Of a stretch of DNA of 64,000 nt, positions 1 to 9,162 are shown piece after piece (positions within the stretch are counted from its first letter, which is position 1; each line of letters starts with the position of its first letter). The DNA is from UBA4416 sp040387555 (GTDB lineage: Bacteria > Bacteroidota > Bacteroidia > B-17B0 > Aurantibacillaceae). The notes beneath the pieces were generated by a model, which saw only the letters and a list, made by a program, of their open reading frames with translations, was not told where the DNA came from and did no database searches. Both the position numbers and the translations under genes were made by a program. The DNA is taken from contig JAZKDO010000005.1 in assembly GCA_040387555.1 (NCBI GenBank), forward strand, positions 186,001 through 250,000, written 5' to 3'.

Positions 1-63
1 GATGTGCCTGATTGGTCTGTAATAGCAGGAAACCCAGCGAGGGTGGTTAAAGTTTTAAAATAA
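1..63 (+). CDS. C-terminal end of a hexapeptide-repeat acyltransferase (partial)
   Basis: An open frame enters from the left edge and stops at a TAA. Its last 20 residues end in VIAGNPARVVK, the usual C-terminal signature of left-handed beta-helix (hexapeptide) O- or N-acetyltransferases such as the WcaF/NodL/maltose acetyltransferase group. Only the tail is visible, so the substrate cannot be stated. The next gene begins 15 bases later on the same strand, so it is probably the upstream member of the same glycan operon. Confidence 0.7.
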   Translation, partial: DVPDWSVIAGNPARVVKVLK

Positions 64-78
64 ATAATAGTAATAACT

Positions 79-1206
79 GTGAGAAGAAAGATTGGGATTT
101 TATTTTCGAGTAATGAAAATTGGATAGGCGGAACCTATTATATTTTAAATTTAGTTAGTTCTTTCCTGAGTTTGGATGATAGCGAAAGACCGGAAGTGAT
201 CGTAATTTCATGGAATATAAATGACGCTGAAATTGTAAAAAAAACAGGTTACCCCTATGTGAGTTTTTTGAATTTATACATACCCTACAATTTTTTGGAA
301 AAAATACTTTTTAAACTTTTTCCAGAATTCACAAAAAAAAATGTGATAAAAAAGTACGATAGAAAGCAAATTGATGTACTGTTTCCTGCGACTACTAATG
401 ATAAATTTTTAAATATTGAAAATAAGATTTTCTGGATAGCAGACTTTCAAGAGCATTATTACAGGGATTTTTTTGAAGAAAGTGAGATTCAACAAAGACA
501 ATTTAGTCAAATAAAAATAGCTGGGTCTACAAATAATTTGATTTTAAGCAGTAATTCATCTAAAAAAGATTTCGAAAAATTTTACCCTGATCACAAATGT
601 AAGACTTACGTTGTAAATTTTGCAGTTACCCATCCTATATACAACCAGATAGATATAGAGAATTTGAAAAAAAAATATCATATCGTTGGTAAGTATTTTA
701 TTTCACCAAATCAATTTTGGAAACATAAAAACCATAAGGTTGTCATTGACGCTGTCAAATTATTAAAGGAAAAAGGAATTCATGTTTTGCTTGTATTTAC
801 AGGCAAGGAGCATGATCGTAGGAATCCAGCATATACTGATGAATTAAAAAAATATGTCCAGGATAGTAATTTATCAGAACAGATTCTTTTTTTAGGTTTC
901 ATTGACAGGTCTGAACAACTTCAATTAATGAATAACGCCGAAGCTGTTATACAACCTTCTTTATTCGAGGGTTGGAGTACAGTTGTAGAAGATGCAAAAG
1001 CGATGAATCAATATGTAATCGCTTCATATATAGATGTGCACAAAGAACAATTGCACGAAAACTGTTCTTTTTTTGATCCGTTAAATGCTGTTGAATTGGC
1101 TGATAAAATTTTCGAAATGCAGGAGATGATTATTGACAGAAGCAATAATCATTACAGTGATAAAGTTAAGAAATTTGCAGAAGCTTTTTTAGGAGCTATT
1201 AACTAA
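79..1206 (+). CDS. GT4-family glycosyltransferase
   Basis: This 375-residue protein looks like a retaining GT-B glycosyltransferase of family GT4, which transfers a sugar from a nucleotide donor onto a growing lipid-linked glycan on the cytoplasmic face. The C-terminal donor-binding half shows FISPNQFWKHKN, a Rossmann strand near LLVFTGKEHD, and the acidic motif LFEGWSTVVEDAKA with E297 and E304. This is a variant of the classical E-x7-E pair, seen in one GT4 branch. The start is a GTG that places the first strand (KIGILFSS) correctly. It lies between an acyltransferase tail and an epimerase in a close-packed + strand run. Donor and acceptor are unknown. Confidence 0.85.
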   Translation: MRRKIGILFSSNENWIGGTYYILNLVSSFLSLDDSERPEVIVISWNINDAEIVKKTGYPYVSFLNLYIPYNFLEKILFKLFPEFTKKNVIKKYDRKQIDVLFPATTNDKFLNIENKIFWIADFQEHYYRDFFEESEIQQRQFSQIKIAGSTNNLILSSNSSKKDFEKFYPDHKCKTYVVNFAVTHPIYNQIDIENLKKKYHIVGKYFISPNQFWKHKNHKVVIDAVKLLKEKGIHVLLVFTGKEHDRRNPAYTDELKKYVQDSNLSEQILFLGFIDRSEQLQLMNNAEAVIQPSLFEGWSTVVEDAKAMNQYVIASYIDVHKEQLHENCSFFDPLNAVELADKIFEMQEMIIDRSNNHYSDKVKKFAEAFLGAIN

Positions 1207-1209
1207 CAT

Positions 1210-2106
1210 ATGACAATATTAATTATCGGATCAAAAGGTTTTGTCGGCTCACATTGCAGGAAGTATTATACTGCTTTAAATCATACAGTAATCGGATGCG
1301 ATATTTTTGATTCTGAGGAAAATAATTATTATAAAATTGATGGTATTGGTTTTGATTTTTCTGCATTATTCAAACAATACAACTTTGACGTATGCATAAA
1401 TGGAGCTGGTTCGGCAAATGTGGCTTATTCTTACAAATTCCCGGAAAAAGATTTTGAGCTGAACGTGTCTTTAGTTATAAATTTATTGGGTGCTATAAAA
1501 ACTAATTCACCTCATTGCAAGTTCATAAATTTTTCGAGCGCTGCTGTATATGGTAATCCAAAAGTATTGCCTATCAATGAAAATAGTGAAACAAATCCCT
1601 TATCACCTTATGGTTATCATAAAATGTTAAGTGAAAACCTATTGATGGAATACCATCGTTTTTTTAAATTACACACCTGCAGTTTGAGAGTTTTTTCGGC
1701 TTATGGACCAGGGTTGAAAAAGCAGTTGTTTTGGGACATTTTTCAAAAAAGTAAAGTGGTTGATACTATTAAATTATTTGGCACCGGTAACGAAAGTCGT
1801 GACTTTATTTACATTTCGGATTTAGTAAATGCCGTAGATTGCGTCATTCATAATGGTTCCTTTGTTGGCGAAACGATAAATATAGCATCTGGGGTTGAAA
1901 CATCGGTTCATGAAGCAGCTAGTATATTGGCAAAAGCACTGATACCTCACAAAGATATTTTGTTTTCTGGAGAAGTTAAAGAAGGTGATCCTATTAACTG
2001 GCGGGCAGACATAAAGAAATTATCTTCTTTTGGATTTACTCCCAGTTATAAAATCGAGGAAGGTTTGTTGGAATATTATAATTGGCTAGTGAAACAGGAA
2101 ATTTGA
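1210..2106 (+). CDS. NAD-dependent epimerase/dehydratase (extended SDR)
   Basis: This 298-residue extended short-chain dehydrogenase begins with an NAD-binding Rossmann motif of GxxGxxG form (G7, G10, G13) and carries the catalytic pair Y134/K138 in SPYGYHK, preceded by the FSSAAVYG serine segment. Such enzymes epimerise, dehydrate or reduce nucleotide-activated sugars; UDP-glucose 4-epimerase-like enzymes and NDP-4-keto-sugar reductases share this layout. Length is slightly below the 310-340 residues typical of GalE. It begins three bases after the preceding glycosyltransferase stops, so co-translation is likely. It presumably makes one of the sugars of the surface glycan; the exact reaction cannot be decided from sequence. 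Confidence 0.85.
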   Translation: MTILIIGSKGFVGSHCRKYYTALNHTVIGCDIFDSEENNYYKIDGIGFDFSALFKQYNFDVCINGAGSANVAYSYKFPEKDFELNVSLVINLLGAIKTNSPHCKFINFSSAAVYGNPKVLPINENSETNPLSPYGYHKMLSENLLMEYHRFFKLHTCSLRVFSAYGPGLKKQLFWDIFQKSKVVDTIKLFGTGNESRDFIYISDLVNAVDCVIHNGSFVGETINIASGVETSVHEAASILAKALIPHKDILFSGEVKEGDPINWRADIKKLSSFGFTPSYKIEEGLLEYYNWLVKQEI

Positions 2107-2118
2107 TCTAAGTTTGAG

Positions 2119-2925
2119 ATGAGGCTATCTATTATCACTATAAATTACAATAATAAATCTGGCTTGCAAAAGACCATAGAAAGTGTGGTAGCCCAAACCT
2201 ATAAAGATTTTGAATATATTGTGATAGATGGAGGCAGTAATGATGGATCGTTTAATGTGATAAAAGATTATGAAAAAAAAATATCATATTGGGTAAGTGA
2301 AAAAGACTCGGGAATTTACAACGCTATGAACAAAGGTATTGTGCAGGCTAAGGGAAAATTTTGTTTGTTTTTGAACAGCGGCGACTGGTTGGTTGATAGA
2401 GATATTTTAGACAGAGTTTTTTCGTTAAAATCAGAAGAGGATATTGTTTACGGGAATATTTTGAAAGTTTATTCAGCAACCAAAATAGAGTGTGACAAAG
2501 CGCCACAACGTTCTGTCTTGACTTTAGCGGATATGTTTTTTAGCACGTTAAACCACCCAAGTACCTTTATTAAAAGAAGATTATTTGATGAATACGGTTT
2601 ATATAATGAAGAATATCAAATAGTAAGCGATTGGGCTTTTTTTCTTAAAGTAATTGGTGTGTATAATGTTTCTGTAAAGTATATTGATGTTGATATTTCA
2701 TGTTATGACATGACTGGCGTTAGCAGTAGCAATGGAAAACTGGTAAGGCAGGAAAGAGAAACAGAATTAAAAAAAACGTTACCGGGAAGAGTTTATAAGG
2801 ACTATCAGCAAATGGCGGAATACCGCTGGAAAGCAAGAACTTATGATAAGATAGTTAGTCAAAAACCTCTATGGTACCTAATGAGTATCTATAACAAATT
2901 ATTTGGCTACATTTTGTGGAAATAA
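2119..2925 (+). CDS. GT2-family glycosyltransferase (WcaA/WcaE-like)
   Basis: This 268-residue GT-A fold protein has the GT2 features in order: the nucleotide-binding start LSIITINYNN, the SVVAQTYKDFEYIVIDGGSNDGS segment (split here only in description), the acceptor-side EKDSGIYNAMNKG block and a metal-binding region in LNSGDWLVD. Architecture and length match the single-domain inverting transferases that build exopolysaccharide repeat units, for example the colanic acid WcaE group. The C-terminus has no membrane helices. It sits 12 bases after the epimerase gene and is followed by another glycosyltransferase, consistent with stepwise repeat-unit assembly. Confidence 0.85.
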   Translation: MRLSIITINYNNKSGLQKTIESVVAQTYKDFEYIVIDGGSNDGSFNVIKDYEKKISYWVSEKDSGIYNAMNKGIVQAKGKFCLFLNSGDWLVDRDILDRVFSLKSEEDIVYGNILKVYSATKIECDKAPQRSVLTLADMFFSTLNHPSTFIKRRLFDEYGLYNEEYQIVSDWAFFLKVIGVYNVSVKYIDVDISCYDMTGVSSSNGKLVRQERETELKKTLPGRVYKDYQQMAEYRWKARTYDKIVSQKPLWYLMSIYNKLFGYILWK

Positions 2926-2973
2926 AATCTATCGTGTAATTTTTTGTCTTCAAAAATAATGAGTTTTTAAATA

Positions 2974-4155
2974 ATGCATATACTGATTATTCCATCTTGG
3001 TACAAAACCCCACAGCAGCCTGTTTCTGGTACTTTCTTCGAAGAACATGCCCGCATGCTGGTAAATAAAGGATTTAAGGTGGGGGTTCTTTATCCGTCAT
3101 TACATTCGCGCTATAACTTTAAGGCGGCATTACGACAATTTGTGCACAAAGATCAACCCGAAGACTTGGTGGACAAAGGTATACCAACACTTTATTCCTT
3201 CTCAAATTCGATAGTGCCTTCGCGTTTTCAGCAGGTTAACAATTGGTTTGTTTGTTATGCTGCGTACAGGAAGTATAAAAAATATGTTAGTCAATATGGG
3301 CAACCAGATATTATTCACGCTCAGTCTGTATTTGTCGGTGGTTGGGTGGCCCGTTACATTTCTAGAAAGGAAAATATCCCTTATATTTTTACAGAACACA
3401 CTTCAAGTATTTTACACAGCAAATGGATAACTAGCGATAAAGTGACTAAAGGTATAGTGAAAAAGACATTTTCTGACGCAAAGCGTTCTGTTTTCGTAAG
3501 CAACTCTTTTCGTCAGAATTTAATTTCTAAATATGATTTACCATCAATCAATGCGGTAACTATTCCAAACGTGGTTAACCCCCTGTTTTATAGTACTGCG
3601 CTAAAAAAGGAAAAAGCAATCCCTTTTATTTTATTATGCATTGCGTTGTTAGGAAAAAATAAACAACACATGTTATTATTCAATTCAATTTCTATGATAT
3701 TGAAGAAAGGATATGATATCAAGCTTAATTTAGTTGGTGATGGCCCGGATAAAAACGAACTTATTCAATATGCTAAGAAACTACGGATAGACCACATTAT
3801 TACTTTTATGGGAGCTCAATCAAGGGAAGCAGTAAAAGAGGAGATTGATCGTGCGCATATTGTTGTCTCAGCCAGTAGATTTGAATCATTTGGTTTAAGC
3901 ATAGTGGAGGCATTCGCTTGTGGTCGCCCGGTAGTTGCCATTGATTCAGGTGGCCCTGGAGATAGTATAAATCCGGAGAACGGGATTTTAATTCAAGAGA
4001 ATGTGCCTGAAAAATTAGCGGAAGGAATTATTTCCGTTATGAATAATTATGAAAATTATGATCAGGAGAAAATAAAGGCGGACTGTTTAAGAAAGTATTC
4101 TGAAAGTGCTGTGTGGGAGTTGCTAAAACCTGTTTACGAAGCAGCGATAAATTAA
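2974..4155 (+). CDS. GT4-family glycosyltransferase
   Basis: This 393-residue GT-B enzyme starts with HILIIPSWYKTPQQPVSG, a beginning shared by many GT4 enzymes of Bacteroidota glycan loci. The middle contains FTEHTSS and a VSNSFR segment, and the C-terminal half has the GDGP nucleotide loop and the E-x7-E motif with E304 and E312 (RFESFGLSIVEAFACGRPVV). It is retaining by family. It follows the GT2 gene after a 48-base gap, one of the wider gaps in this run, and precedes the aminotransferase by 15 bases. Confidence 0.88.
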   Translation: MHILIIPSWYKTPQQPVSGTFFEEHARMLVNKGFKVGVLYPSLHSRYNFKAALRQFVHKDQPEDLVDKGIPTLYSFSNSIVPSRFQQVNNWFVCYAAYRKYKKYVSQYGQPDIIHAQSVFVGGWVARYISRKENIPYIFTEHTSSILHSKWITSDKVTKGIVKKTFSDAKRSVFVSNSFRQNLISKYDLPSINAVTIPNVVNPLFYSTALKKEKAIPFILLCIALLGKNKQHMLLFNSISMILKKGYDIKLNLVGDGPDKNELIQYAKKLRIDHIITFMGAQSREAVKEEIDRAHIVVSASRFESFGLSIVEAFACGRPVVAIDSGGPGDSINPENGILIQENVPEKLAEGIISVMNNYENYDQEKIKADCLRKYSESAVWELLKPVYEAAIN

Positions 4156-4170
4156 TCAAAAGAAATTAAA

Positions 4171-5244
4171 GTGATTCCAGTAACAAAAACATTTTTGCCG
4201 CCAATTGAAGAATATAATCAATGGGTAAAAAAGGCATTCGACAATCAATGGCTTACAAACAGAGGTGAGCTAGTTATTTTACTTGAAGAGCAACTTAAAG
4301 CTTGTCTCAATATTGATTGGCTCACGATTACTAATAACGGCACCGTTCCTATTCAAATTGCATTGAAGTTGCTGGCTAAAGGAGGAGAAGTAATTACAAC
4401 ACCATTTAGCTATGTGGCAACTACGGCGGCTATTGTTTGGGAAAAGTGCACACCTGTTTTTGTGGACATTCATCCTGATTACTTGACGATTGATGAGACA
4501 AAAATTGAGGACGCAATTACAGACAAAACAACCTGTATTTTAGCGACGCATGTCTTTGGCAACCCTTGTAATGTTGAAGAGATTGAAGCAATAGCAAAAA
4601 AACATAAATTAAGGGTCATATATGACGCGGCACATTGTTTTGGTGTAAATTATAAAGGTAAAAGCATTTTCGATTTCGGTGATGTAAGTACATGCAGTTT
4701 TCATGCGACCAAACTATTTCATATGGCAGAAGGTGGAGCGATGTTTACAAAAAACGATGAATTAAAGCATCAGTTATTCTACAGTCATAATTTTGGTCAC
4801 GATGGTCCACTGGCTTTTCACGGATTGGGTGTGAATGCGAAGATTTCTGAATTACAAGCTGCCATGGGGCTGTCGGTTTTACCATACATCAATGAAATAC
4901 TTTCAGAAAGAGAAAAAGTAGTGGAAATGTATGATTCAATGCTTGATTTTGCAAAATTAAAGAAATTGAAGATCAGAGAGGGCACAGAATGGAACTTCAG
5001 TTACTATCCTGTGATTTTTGAAACGGAAGACAAATTACTTGAAGTTCAAAGAAAGCTGAGTAAATGTGATATTGTTCCCAGGAGATATTTTTATCCCTCA
5101 CTTAATACGATTTCTTATGTAAAACCAAGTAGTATGCCTGTTTCGGAAAACACTGCAAAATGTATAATATGTTTGCCTTTGTATGTTGGACTTAAGGAAA
5201 ATGATCAGAAAAAAATTATTGAAATGATAAATAGTCTTCTATGA
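4171..5244 (+). CDS. DegT/DnrJ/EryC1/StrS-family sugar aminotransferase
   Basis: This 357-residue protein is a PLP-dependent sugar aminotransferase (fold type I) that converts an NDP-4-keto-6-deoxy or 3-keto sugar to the amino sugar. It shows the N-terminal IPVTKTFLPP segment, the cofactor aspartate D152 in YDAAH and the Schiff-base lysine K181 in CSFHATKLFHMAEGG. The wording resembles the VioA/FdtB/WecE subgroup that makes dTDP-4-amino-4,6-dideoxy sugars, but substrate specificity is inferred. The start is GTG. The stop overlaps the start of the WbqC-like gene by four bases. A WecF-like transferase two genes downstream supports a dTDP-amino-deoxy-sugar product. Confidence 0.88.
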   Translation: MIPVTKTFLPPIEEYNQWVKKAFDNQWLTNRGELVILLEEQLKACLNIDWLTITNNGTVPIQIALKLLAKGGEVITTPFSYVATTAAIVWEKCTPVFVDIHPDYLTIDETKIEDAITDKTTCILATHVFGNPCNVEEIEAIAKKHKLRVIYDAAHCFGVNYKGKSIFDFGDVSTCSFHATKLFHMAEGGAMFTKNDELKHQLFYSHNFGHDGPLAFHGLGVNAKISELQAAMGLSVLPYINEILSEREKVVEMYDSMLDFAKLKKLKIREGTEWNFSYYPVIFETEDKLLEVQRKLSKCDIVPRRYFYPSLNTISYVKPSSMPVSENTAKCIICLPLYVGLKENDQKKIIEMINSLL

Positions 5245-5951
5245 ACGTAGCAATTATGCAACCCTATTTTGCTCCGTATTTGGGTTATATCAGTCTAATC
5301 AAACAATCTGATGAATTTATTTTATTTGATACAGTTCAAATTATAAGGCACGGTTGGATTGAGCGCAACAGGATATTGAAACAAAATGAGGGCTGGCTGT
5401 ATATTCAGGTGCCATTGGAAAAACATTCCCGCGAAATACTCATTAAAGATGTGAAAATTAGTAATGAAACGGATTGGAAAAAGAAAATAATTTCTCAATT
5501 GACCATTTACAAAAAGATTGCACCGCACTATTACAAGGTACTCAATTTGTTGAATGAAATTTTTTGTACAGAATATATCTCTATTGTACAACTGAATAAA
5601 ATATTACTGGAAAAGATTTGTGCTTATTTAGGGTTTCCTAAAACATTGTCTGTTTTTTCAGAAATGAATTTGGAAATTGAAACAGCGAAAATGCCTGATG
5701 AATGGGCTCTGAACATCTGCAAAAAACTTGGAGAAAATGTTACCTATATTAATCCCATAGGAGGACTGGATTTTTTTGACAGGCAAAAGTATTCTAGTAA
5801 TAATATTCAAATCTATTTTCAAAAAATGTACTTGGAAACCTATAATCAAAAACGAAATACATTTGAGGTCGGCTTATCTATTATAGACGTGATGATGTTC
5901 AACAGTGTGGATGAAATAAATGTGATGTTGGATAAATTTGAGTTAATATAA
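5241..5951 (+). CDS. WbqC-like family protein
   Basis: This 236-residue protein begins with the WbqC family signature: MQPYFAPYLGYISLI followed by FDTVQIIRHGWIERNRI. WbqC-like proteins are found in O-antigen and exopolysaccharide loci next to DegT-type aminotransferases and are thought to help modify the amino sugar, but the reaction is not well established. The gene overlaps the aminotransferase gene by four bases (ATGA), so the two are probably translationally coupled and act on the same sugar. Confidence 0.8.
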   Translation: MNVAIMQPYFAPYLGYISLIKQSDEFILFDTVQIIRHGWIERNRILKQNEGWLYIQVPLEKHSREILIKDVKISNETDWKKKIISQLTIYKKIAPHYYKVLNLLNEIFCTEYISIVQLNKILLEKICAYLGFPKTLSVFSEMNLEIETAKMPDEWALNICKKLGENVTYINPIGGLDFFDRQKYSSNNIQIYFQKMYLETYNQKRNTFEVGLSIIDVMMFNSVDEINVMLDKFELI

Positions 5952-5956
5952 CTGAG

Positions 5957-7120
5957 ATGTATAAATTACTTCATGTTCACAACCTCATTACTTTTGTTTG
6001 GGATTCGGATAAATTTGTTAATGATGAATTTGAGAACGAAGTATTATTTATTGGTTCTTCCACGGAAGATAATAGGAAAAAGCTTAGTGTATTAAGTTAC
6101 CCCTATAAAATAATTGATAGTTCCAAAAAAGATATTGATTCGATAATTGCCTATGTTAATACTTTTGATGGTGTGGTTTTTTATAGTTTAAACAATTCCG
6201 CGGTCCAAATCCTTGTAAATCTTCGGCCAAAAATAAAAACGTTTTTGAGATTTTTTGGGTTTGAATTGTATAATTTATGCATGGATAACTATCTGAGTGA
6301 AAAGACATTGAATTTATTGTCACAACAGCCTAGTGAGACTAAAAGCGTAAATGTGATAAAAATATTTTACAATTTTTTGAAACGAAAGCTAAAGATATTT
6401 TTAGATAAAGAGTATGTTGTAAAAGATGATAATCAGGAAAGGGTTTATAGAAAACTCGATGCAATCTTCGTTATTAATGAATACGAATACAATGAATTGA
6501 GAGATTTGTTTTATTTGCCCGAATTAATTGAATTACAATTTACAAATCATGAAAAGGAAACCCATGAGTTTAAAACAATTAAAGGCAAATCAAACAAAAT
6601 TATTGTTGGTAATAATGGTGCGGAAGTAAACAATCATATCGATGTGTTAGAGATAATTTGGAAATTTAACTGTAAGGTAGATGTTGAATTTGATTTATTT
6701 TTTAGCTATGGCAATTCGAAGGCTTACTCTTATAAGATTAGAGAGATGGCTTCTGAAATTAAAAATGTAAATTTGATAGAAAAATTTCTTTCTAAGGAGG
6801 AATTTGAACTAATGTATGAATCTGCAGCGGCCTTGGTGATCAATAGCTACAGGCAAAATGCGTTAGGAAATATATTTACAGCTCTTAAAGTGGGTTGCAA
6901 AGTGTATTTAAACAGAAGGAATTCAACTTATAAGTGGTTAATTTCAAAAGGATTTTTGATAAGTGAAGTTGATGACTTAGAAAGTGACATAGAGTTAGGC
7001 AATATTAAATTGAGTGTTGAGGAACAACAAAGAAACATTGACCTTTTTTTATTGGTAATGAAAGAATACAGCGTTAGGGATTTCCTTAGTAATGTTATTG
7101 ATGTATTAAAAGATAAATAG
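5957..7120 (+). CDS. WecF/GT56-like fucosamine-type glycosyltransferase (putative)
   Basis: This 387-residue protein is a GT-B-like transferase. Its C-terminal half carries IVGNNGAEVNNHIDVL, which lines up with the VGNSGD..N.HI block of enterobacterial WecF, the dTDP-Fuc4NAc:lipid II transferase of family GT56. It is followed by SYGNSKAYSYKIREMA and later VYLNRRNSTYKWL, matching the WecF C-terminal blocks in order. The N-terminus (LHVHN...) is also WecF-like. The upstream neighbours are a sugar aminotransferase and a WbqC-like protein, so a dTDP-4-acylamino-sugar donor is plausible. The match was made by eye, so the family assignment is good but not certain. Confidence 0.6.
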   Translation: MYKLLHVHNLITFVWDSDKFVNDEFENEVLFIGSSTEDNRKKLSVLSYPYKIIDSSKKDIDSIIAYVNTFDGVVFYSLNNSAVQILVNLRPKIKTFLRFFGFELYNLCMDNYLSEKTLNLLSQQPSETKSVNVIKIFYNFLKRKLKIFLDKEYVVKDDNQERVYRKLDAIFVINEYEYNELRDLFYLPELIELQFTNHEKETHEFKTIKGKSNKIIVGNNGAEVNNHIDVLEIIWKFNCKVDVEFDLFFSYGNSKAYSYKIREMASEIKNVNLIEKFLSKEEFELMYESAAALVINSYRQNALGNIFTALKVGCKVYLNRRNSTYKWLISKGFLISEVDDLESDIELGNIKLSVEEQQRNIDLFLLVMKEYSVRDFLSNVIDVLKDK

Positions 7121-7122
7121 CC

Positions 7123-7968
7123 ATGAAGACATATTTATTTATAATTCCACTCACACCTCAGTTTTTTTTAAACTTTAACCGTGCTGAAATACAACGAAAA
7201 TCCTTTGAATTATTACTCGCTCAAAGTTATTCTAACTGGCAAGCAATAATTATAGGTGATGAATTACCATTGATTTTAATAGATAATAAAAAGTTTATCC
7301 ATGTAAAATATGAAGGTATAAAAGAAGAAAAACTACAGGTAGCAACAAAATACATTTTGGAAAATAAAGTGAAGGCAGATTACATTATTAGGTTGGACGA
7401 CGATGATTTTTTTAATCCTTTCATTTTAAAGGAAATAGCTAATAAAGACTTCGATATCTACACTGATAAATTCCACACTTTTTTTGAGTTTGGAAATCAG
7501 GTTTTTTCTAGGCAAATTCGGCTGTGGTTTCCCAACACTTGTATTCATAAGTTTGAACATGCAATGGCAGTCTTTGGTACATTGGCAAATCCAAATATCA
7601 AAAAAATTAATACACAGGTTCGGTTGATTGAAAATGACCATTCTAAGCTGCATCCCTATTACAAAGGTAAAAAAATCATGTATTCTAATCGAAATAATCC
7701 TGTTTATGTGCGGGTGTTAAACCGGGAATCGATTACTGCAAAAAACAGTTTGAATTATGATATATATTTAAAACAATTCGGATATTGGCAAACAAAAAAG
7801 CTCAAAAACTTTACAGACATATATGACGTCAATAGAAAAAATAAGCTTAAACTTACCTATCCACTTAAAGAAAGAATATACAGGTTTTTTCAACAGTTAC
7901 ATGTGAATTTACTTTATAAAAATCTTCTGTTTAAAACTATTAACAACACCACTAAAATCACACTATGA
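7123..7968 (+). CDS. Putative GT-A-type glycosyltransferase
   Basis: This 281-residue protein has an N-terminal FIIPLTPQFF strand, an R-x-SFELLLAQSYSNW helix typical of GT-A enzymes, and a strongly acidic metal-site candidate RLDDDDFFNP at D92-D95. This arrangement resembles the putative rhamnosyltransferase group of GT2-like proteins. The C-terminal third is basic and ends near the inner-membrane-associated-looking segment LLYKNLLFKTI. It lies two bases after the WecF-like gene and overlaps the deacetylase gene by four bases. Donor and acceptor are unknown. Confidence 0.6.
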   Translation: MKTYLFIIPLTPQFFLNFNRAEIQRKSFELLLAQSYSNWQAIIIGDELPLILIDNKKFIHVKYEGIKEEKLQVATKYILENKVKADYIIRLDDDDFFNPFILKEIANKDFDIYTDKFHTFFEFGNQVFSRQIRLWFPNTCIHKFEHAMAVFGTLANPNIKKINTQVRLIENDHSKLHPYYKGKKIMYSNRNNPVYVRVLNRESITAKNSLNYDIYLKQFGYWQTKKLKNFTDIYDVNRKNKLKLTYPLKERIYRFFQQLHVNLLYKNLLFKTINNTTKITL

Positions 7969-8600
7969 TTACAAAATTCAAAAAGGCTCTTGTTTTGGCT
8001 CCACATACAGATGATGGTGAATTCGGTTGTGGCGGAACAATCGCCAAACTGATTGAAAATGGAATAGAAGTATATATGGCTGCATTTTCTGCTTGTGAAC
8101 AATCAGTATTGAAAAAATACCCTTCTGATATACTAATAGGAGAATTAAAAAGCGCAACTAAAGAATTAGGCATCCCTCCTGAAAATCTATCGTTGTTCGA
8201 TTATGAGGTTAGGGTTTTCAGTGAGAGAAGGCAGGCTATTTTACAAACTATCATTGATTTACGCAATAAAATTAATCCTGATTTGGTTTTCATGCCTTCA
8301 CTTGATGACATTCACCAGGATCATTTTACAATAGCTCAGGAAGGTTTGAGAGCTTTTAAGTTTTGCACAATACTAGCATACGAAATGCCTTGGAATAATT
8401 TGACTTTTGAAACAAGTTCTTTTGTATTATTGGAAGAAAAGCATTTGCAGCGAAAGATAAATGCTTTAAAAGCCTATGTATCGCAGTCGCACCGGCCTTA
8501 TGCAAATGAAGAGTTCATCAGAGCCTTAGCAAGAACACGCGGAGTGCAGATTAACGCCACATACGCAGAAACCTTTAATGTCATCAGATGGATTATTTAA
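7965..8600 (+). CDS. PIG-L (LmbE-like) family deacetylase
   Basis: This 211-residue protein is a zinc-dependent N-deacetylase of the PIG-L/LmbE family, which removes acetyl groups from N-acetylated sugars. The metal-binding motif is APHTDDGEFGCGG (H14, D16, D17; the usual form is AHPDDE.GCGG) and the second motif is DIHQDH (H117, D119, H120). The glutamate of the classical AHPDDE is shifted to E19 by an inserted glycine, a small oddity. It overlaps the previous gene by four bases. With the acyltransferases that follow directly, it suggests that an acetyl group is removed and another acyl group added. Confidence 0.85.
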   Translation: MITKFKKALVLAPHTDDGEFGCGGTIAKLIENGIEVYMAAFSACEQSVLKKYPSDILIGELKSATKELGIPPENLSLFDYEVRVFSERRQAILQTIIDLRNKINPDLVFMPSLDDIHQDHFTIAQEGLRAFKFCTILAYEMPWNNLTFETSSFVLLEEKHLQRKINALKAYVSQSHRPYANEEFIRALARTRGVQINATYAETFNVIRWII

Positions 8601-8619
8601 TATTTAAAAACTATAAATT

Positions 8620-9162
8620 ATGAATACAACAAACATTATCGCAAAAGATTTTAAACATGGTAAAAATTTTAAAATTGGACATTTTTGCGTAATTGGAGAG
8701 GGAGTAGTTGTTGGAGACAACGTTACCATTGAAAACTCGTGTGTCCTTACAGGAAATGTGGTTATTGGAAATGGAACAACTATCAAAAATCATGTAGAGT
8801 TAAGGGAAAATACAATTATTGGAAATGACTGTCTTATTGATTCTAAAGTATCTTCTTCAGGTAATTGTAAAATTGGAAACAAAGTAATATTACGTTACGA
8901 TACAATTATTGCTAGAGGTGTTGAAATTGGCGATAATACTTATGTTTGCCCTCGCGTAATGACAAACAACTTGGATACTGGCAAAAACCAAATAGGTGGG
9001 GCAAAAATTGGAAAAAATTGTTTCATCGGGACAAATGCTGTAATACAACATGGTATTACTATTGCCGATAACGTGGCGGTTGGCTCTATGTCTTTCGTCA
9101 ATAAAACAATAGAAGAGGTGGGAAGTACCTACATCGGCATTCCTGCAAAAAAATTGAAATGA
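8620..9162 (+). CDS. Hexapeptide-repeat (left-handed beta-helix) acyltransferase
   Basis: This 180-residue protein consists almost wholly of isoleucine/valine/glycine hexapeptide repeats from residue 20 to 165 (IGHFCVIGEGVVVGDNV and so on), ending in the IGIPAKKLK tail typical of sugar O/N-acetyltransferases. It presumably works as a trimer with acetyl-CoA. The domain order and length resemble the WbpD/WlbB-type sugar N-acetyltransferases. It overlaps the next gene by four bases, so the two acyltransferases are probably co-translated. Donor acyl group and acceptor sugar are unknown. Confidence 0.85.
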   Translation: MNTTNIIAKDFKHGKNFKIGHFCVIGEGVVVGDNVTIENSCVLTGNVVIGNGTTIKNHVELRENTIIGNDCLIDSKVSSSGNCKIGNKVILRYDTIIARGVEIGDNTYVCPRVMTNNLDTGKNQIGGAKIGKNCFIGTNAVIQHGITIADNVAVGSMSFVNKTIEEVGSTYIGIPAKKLK

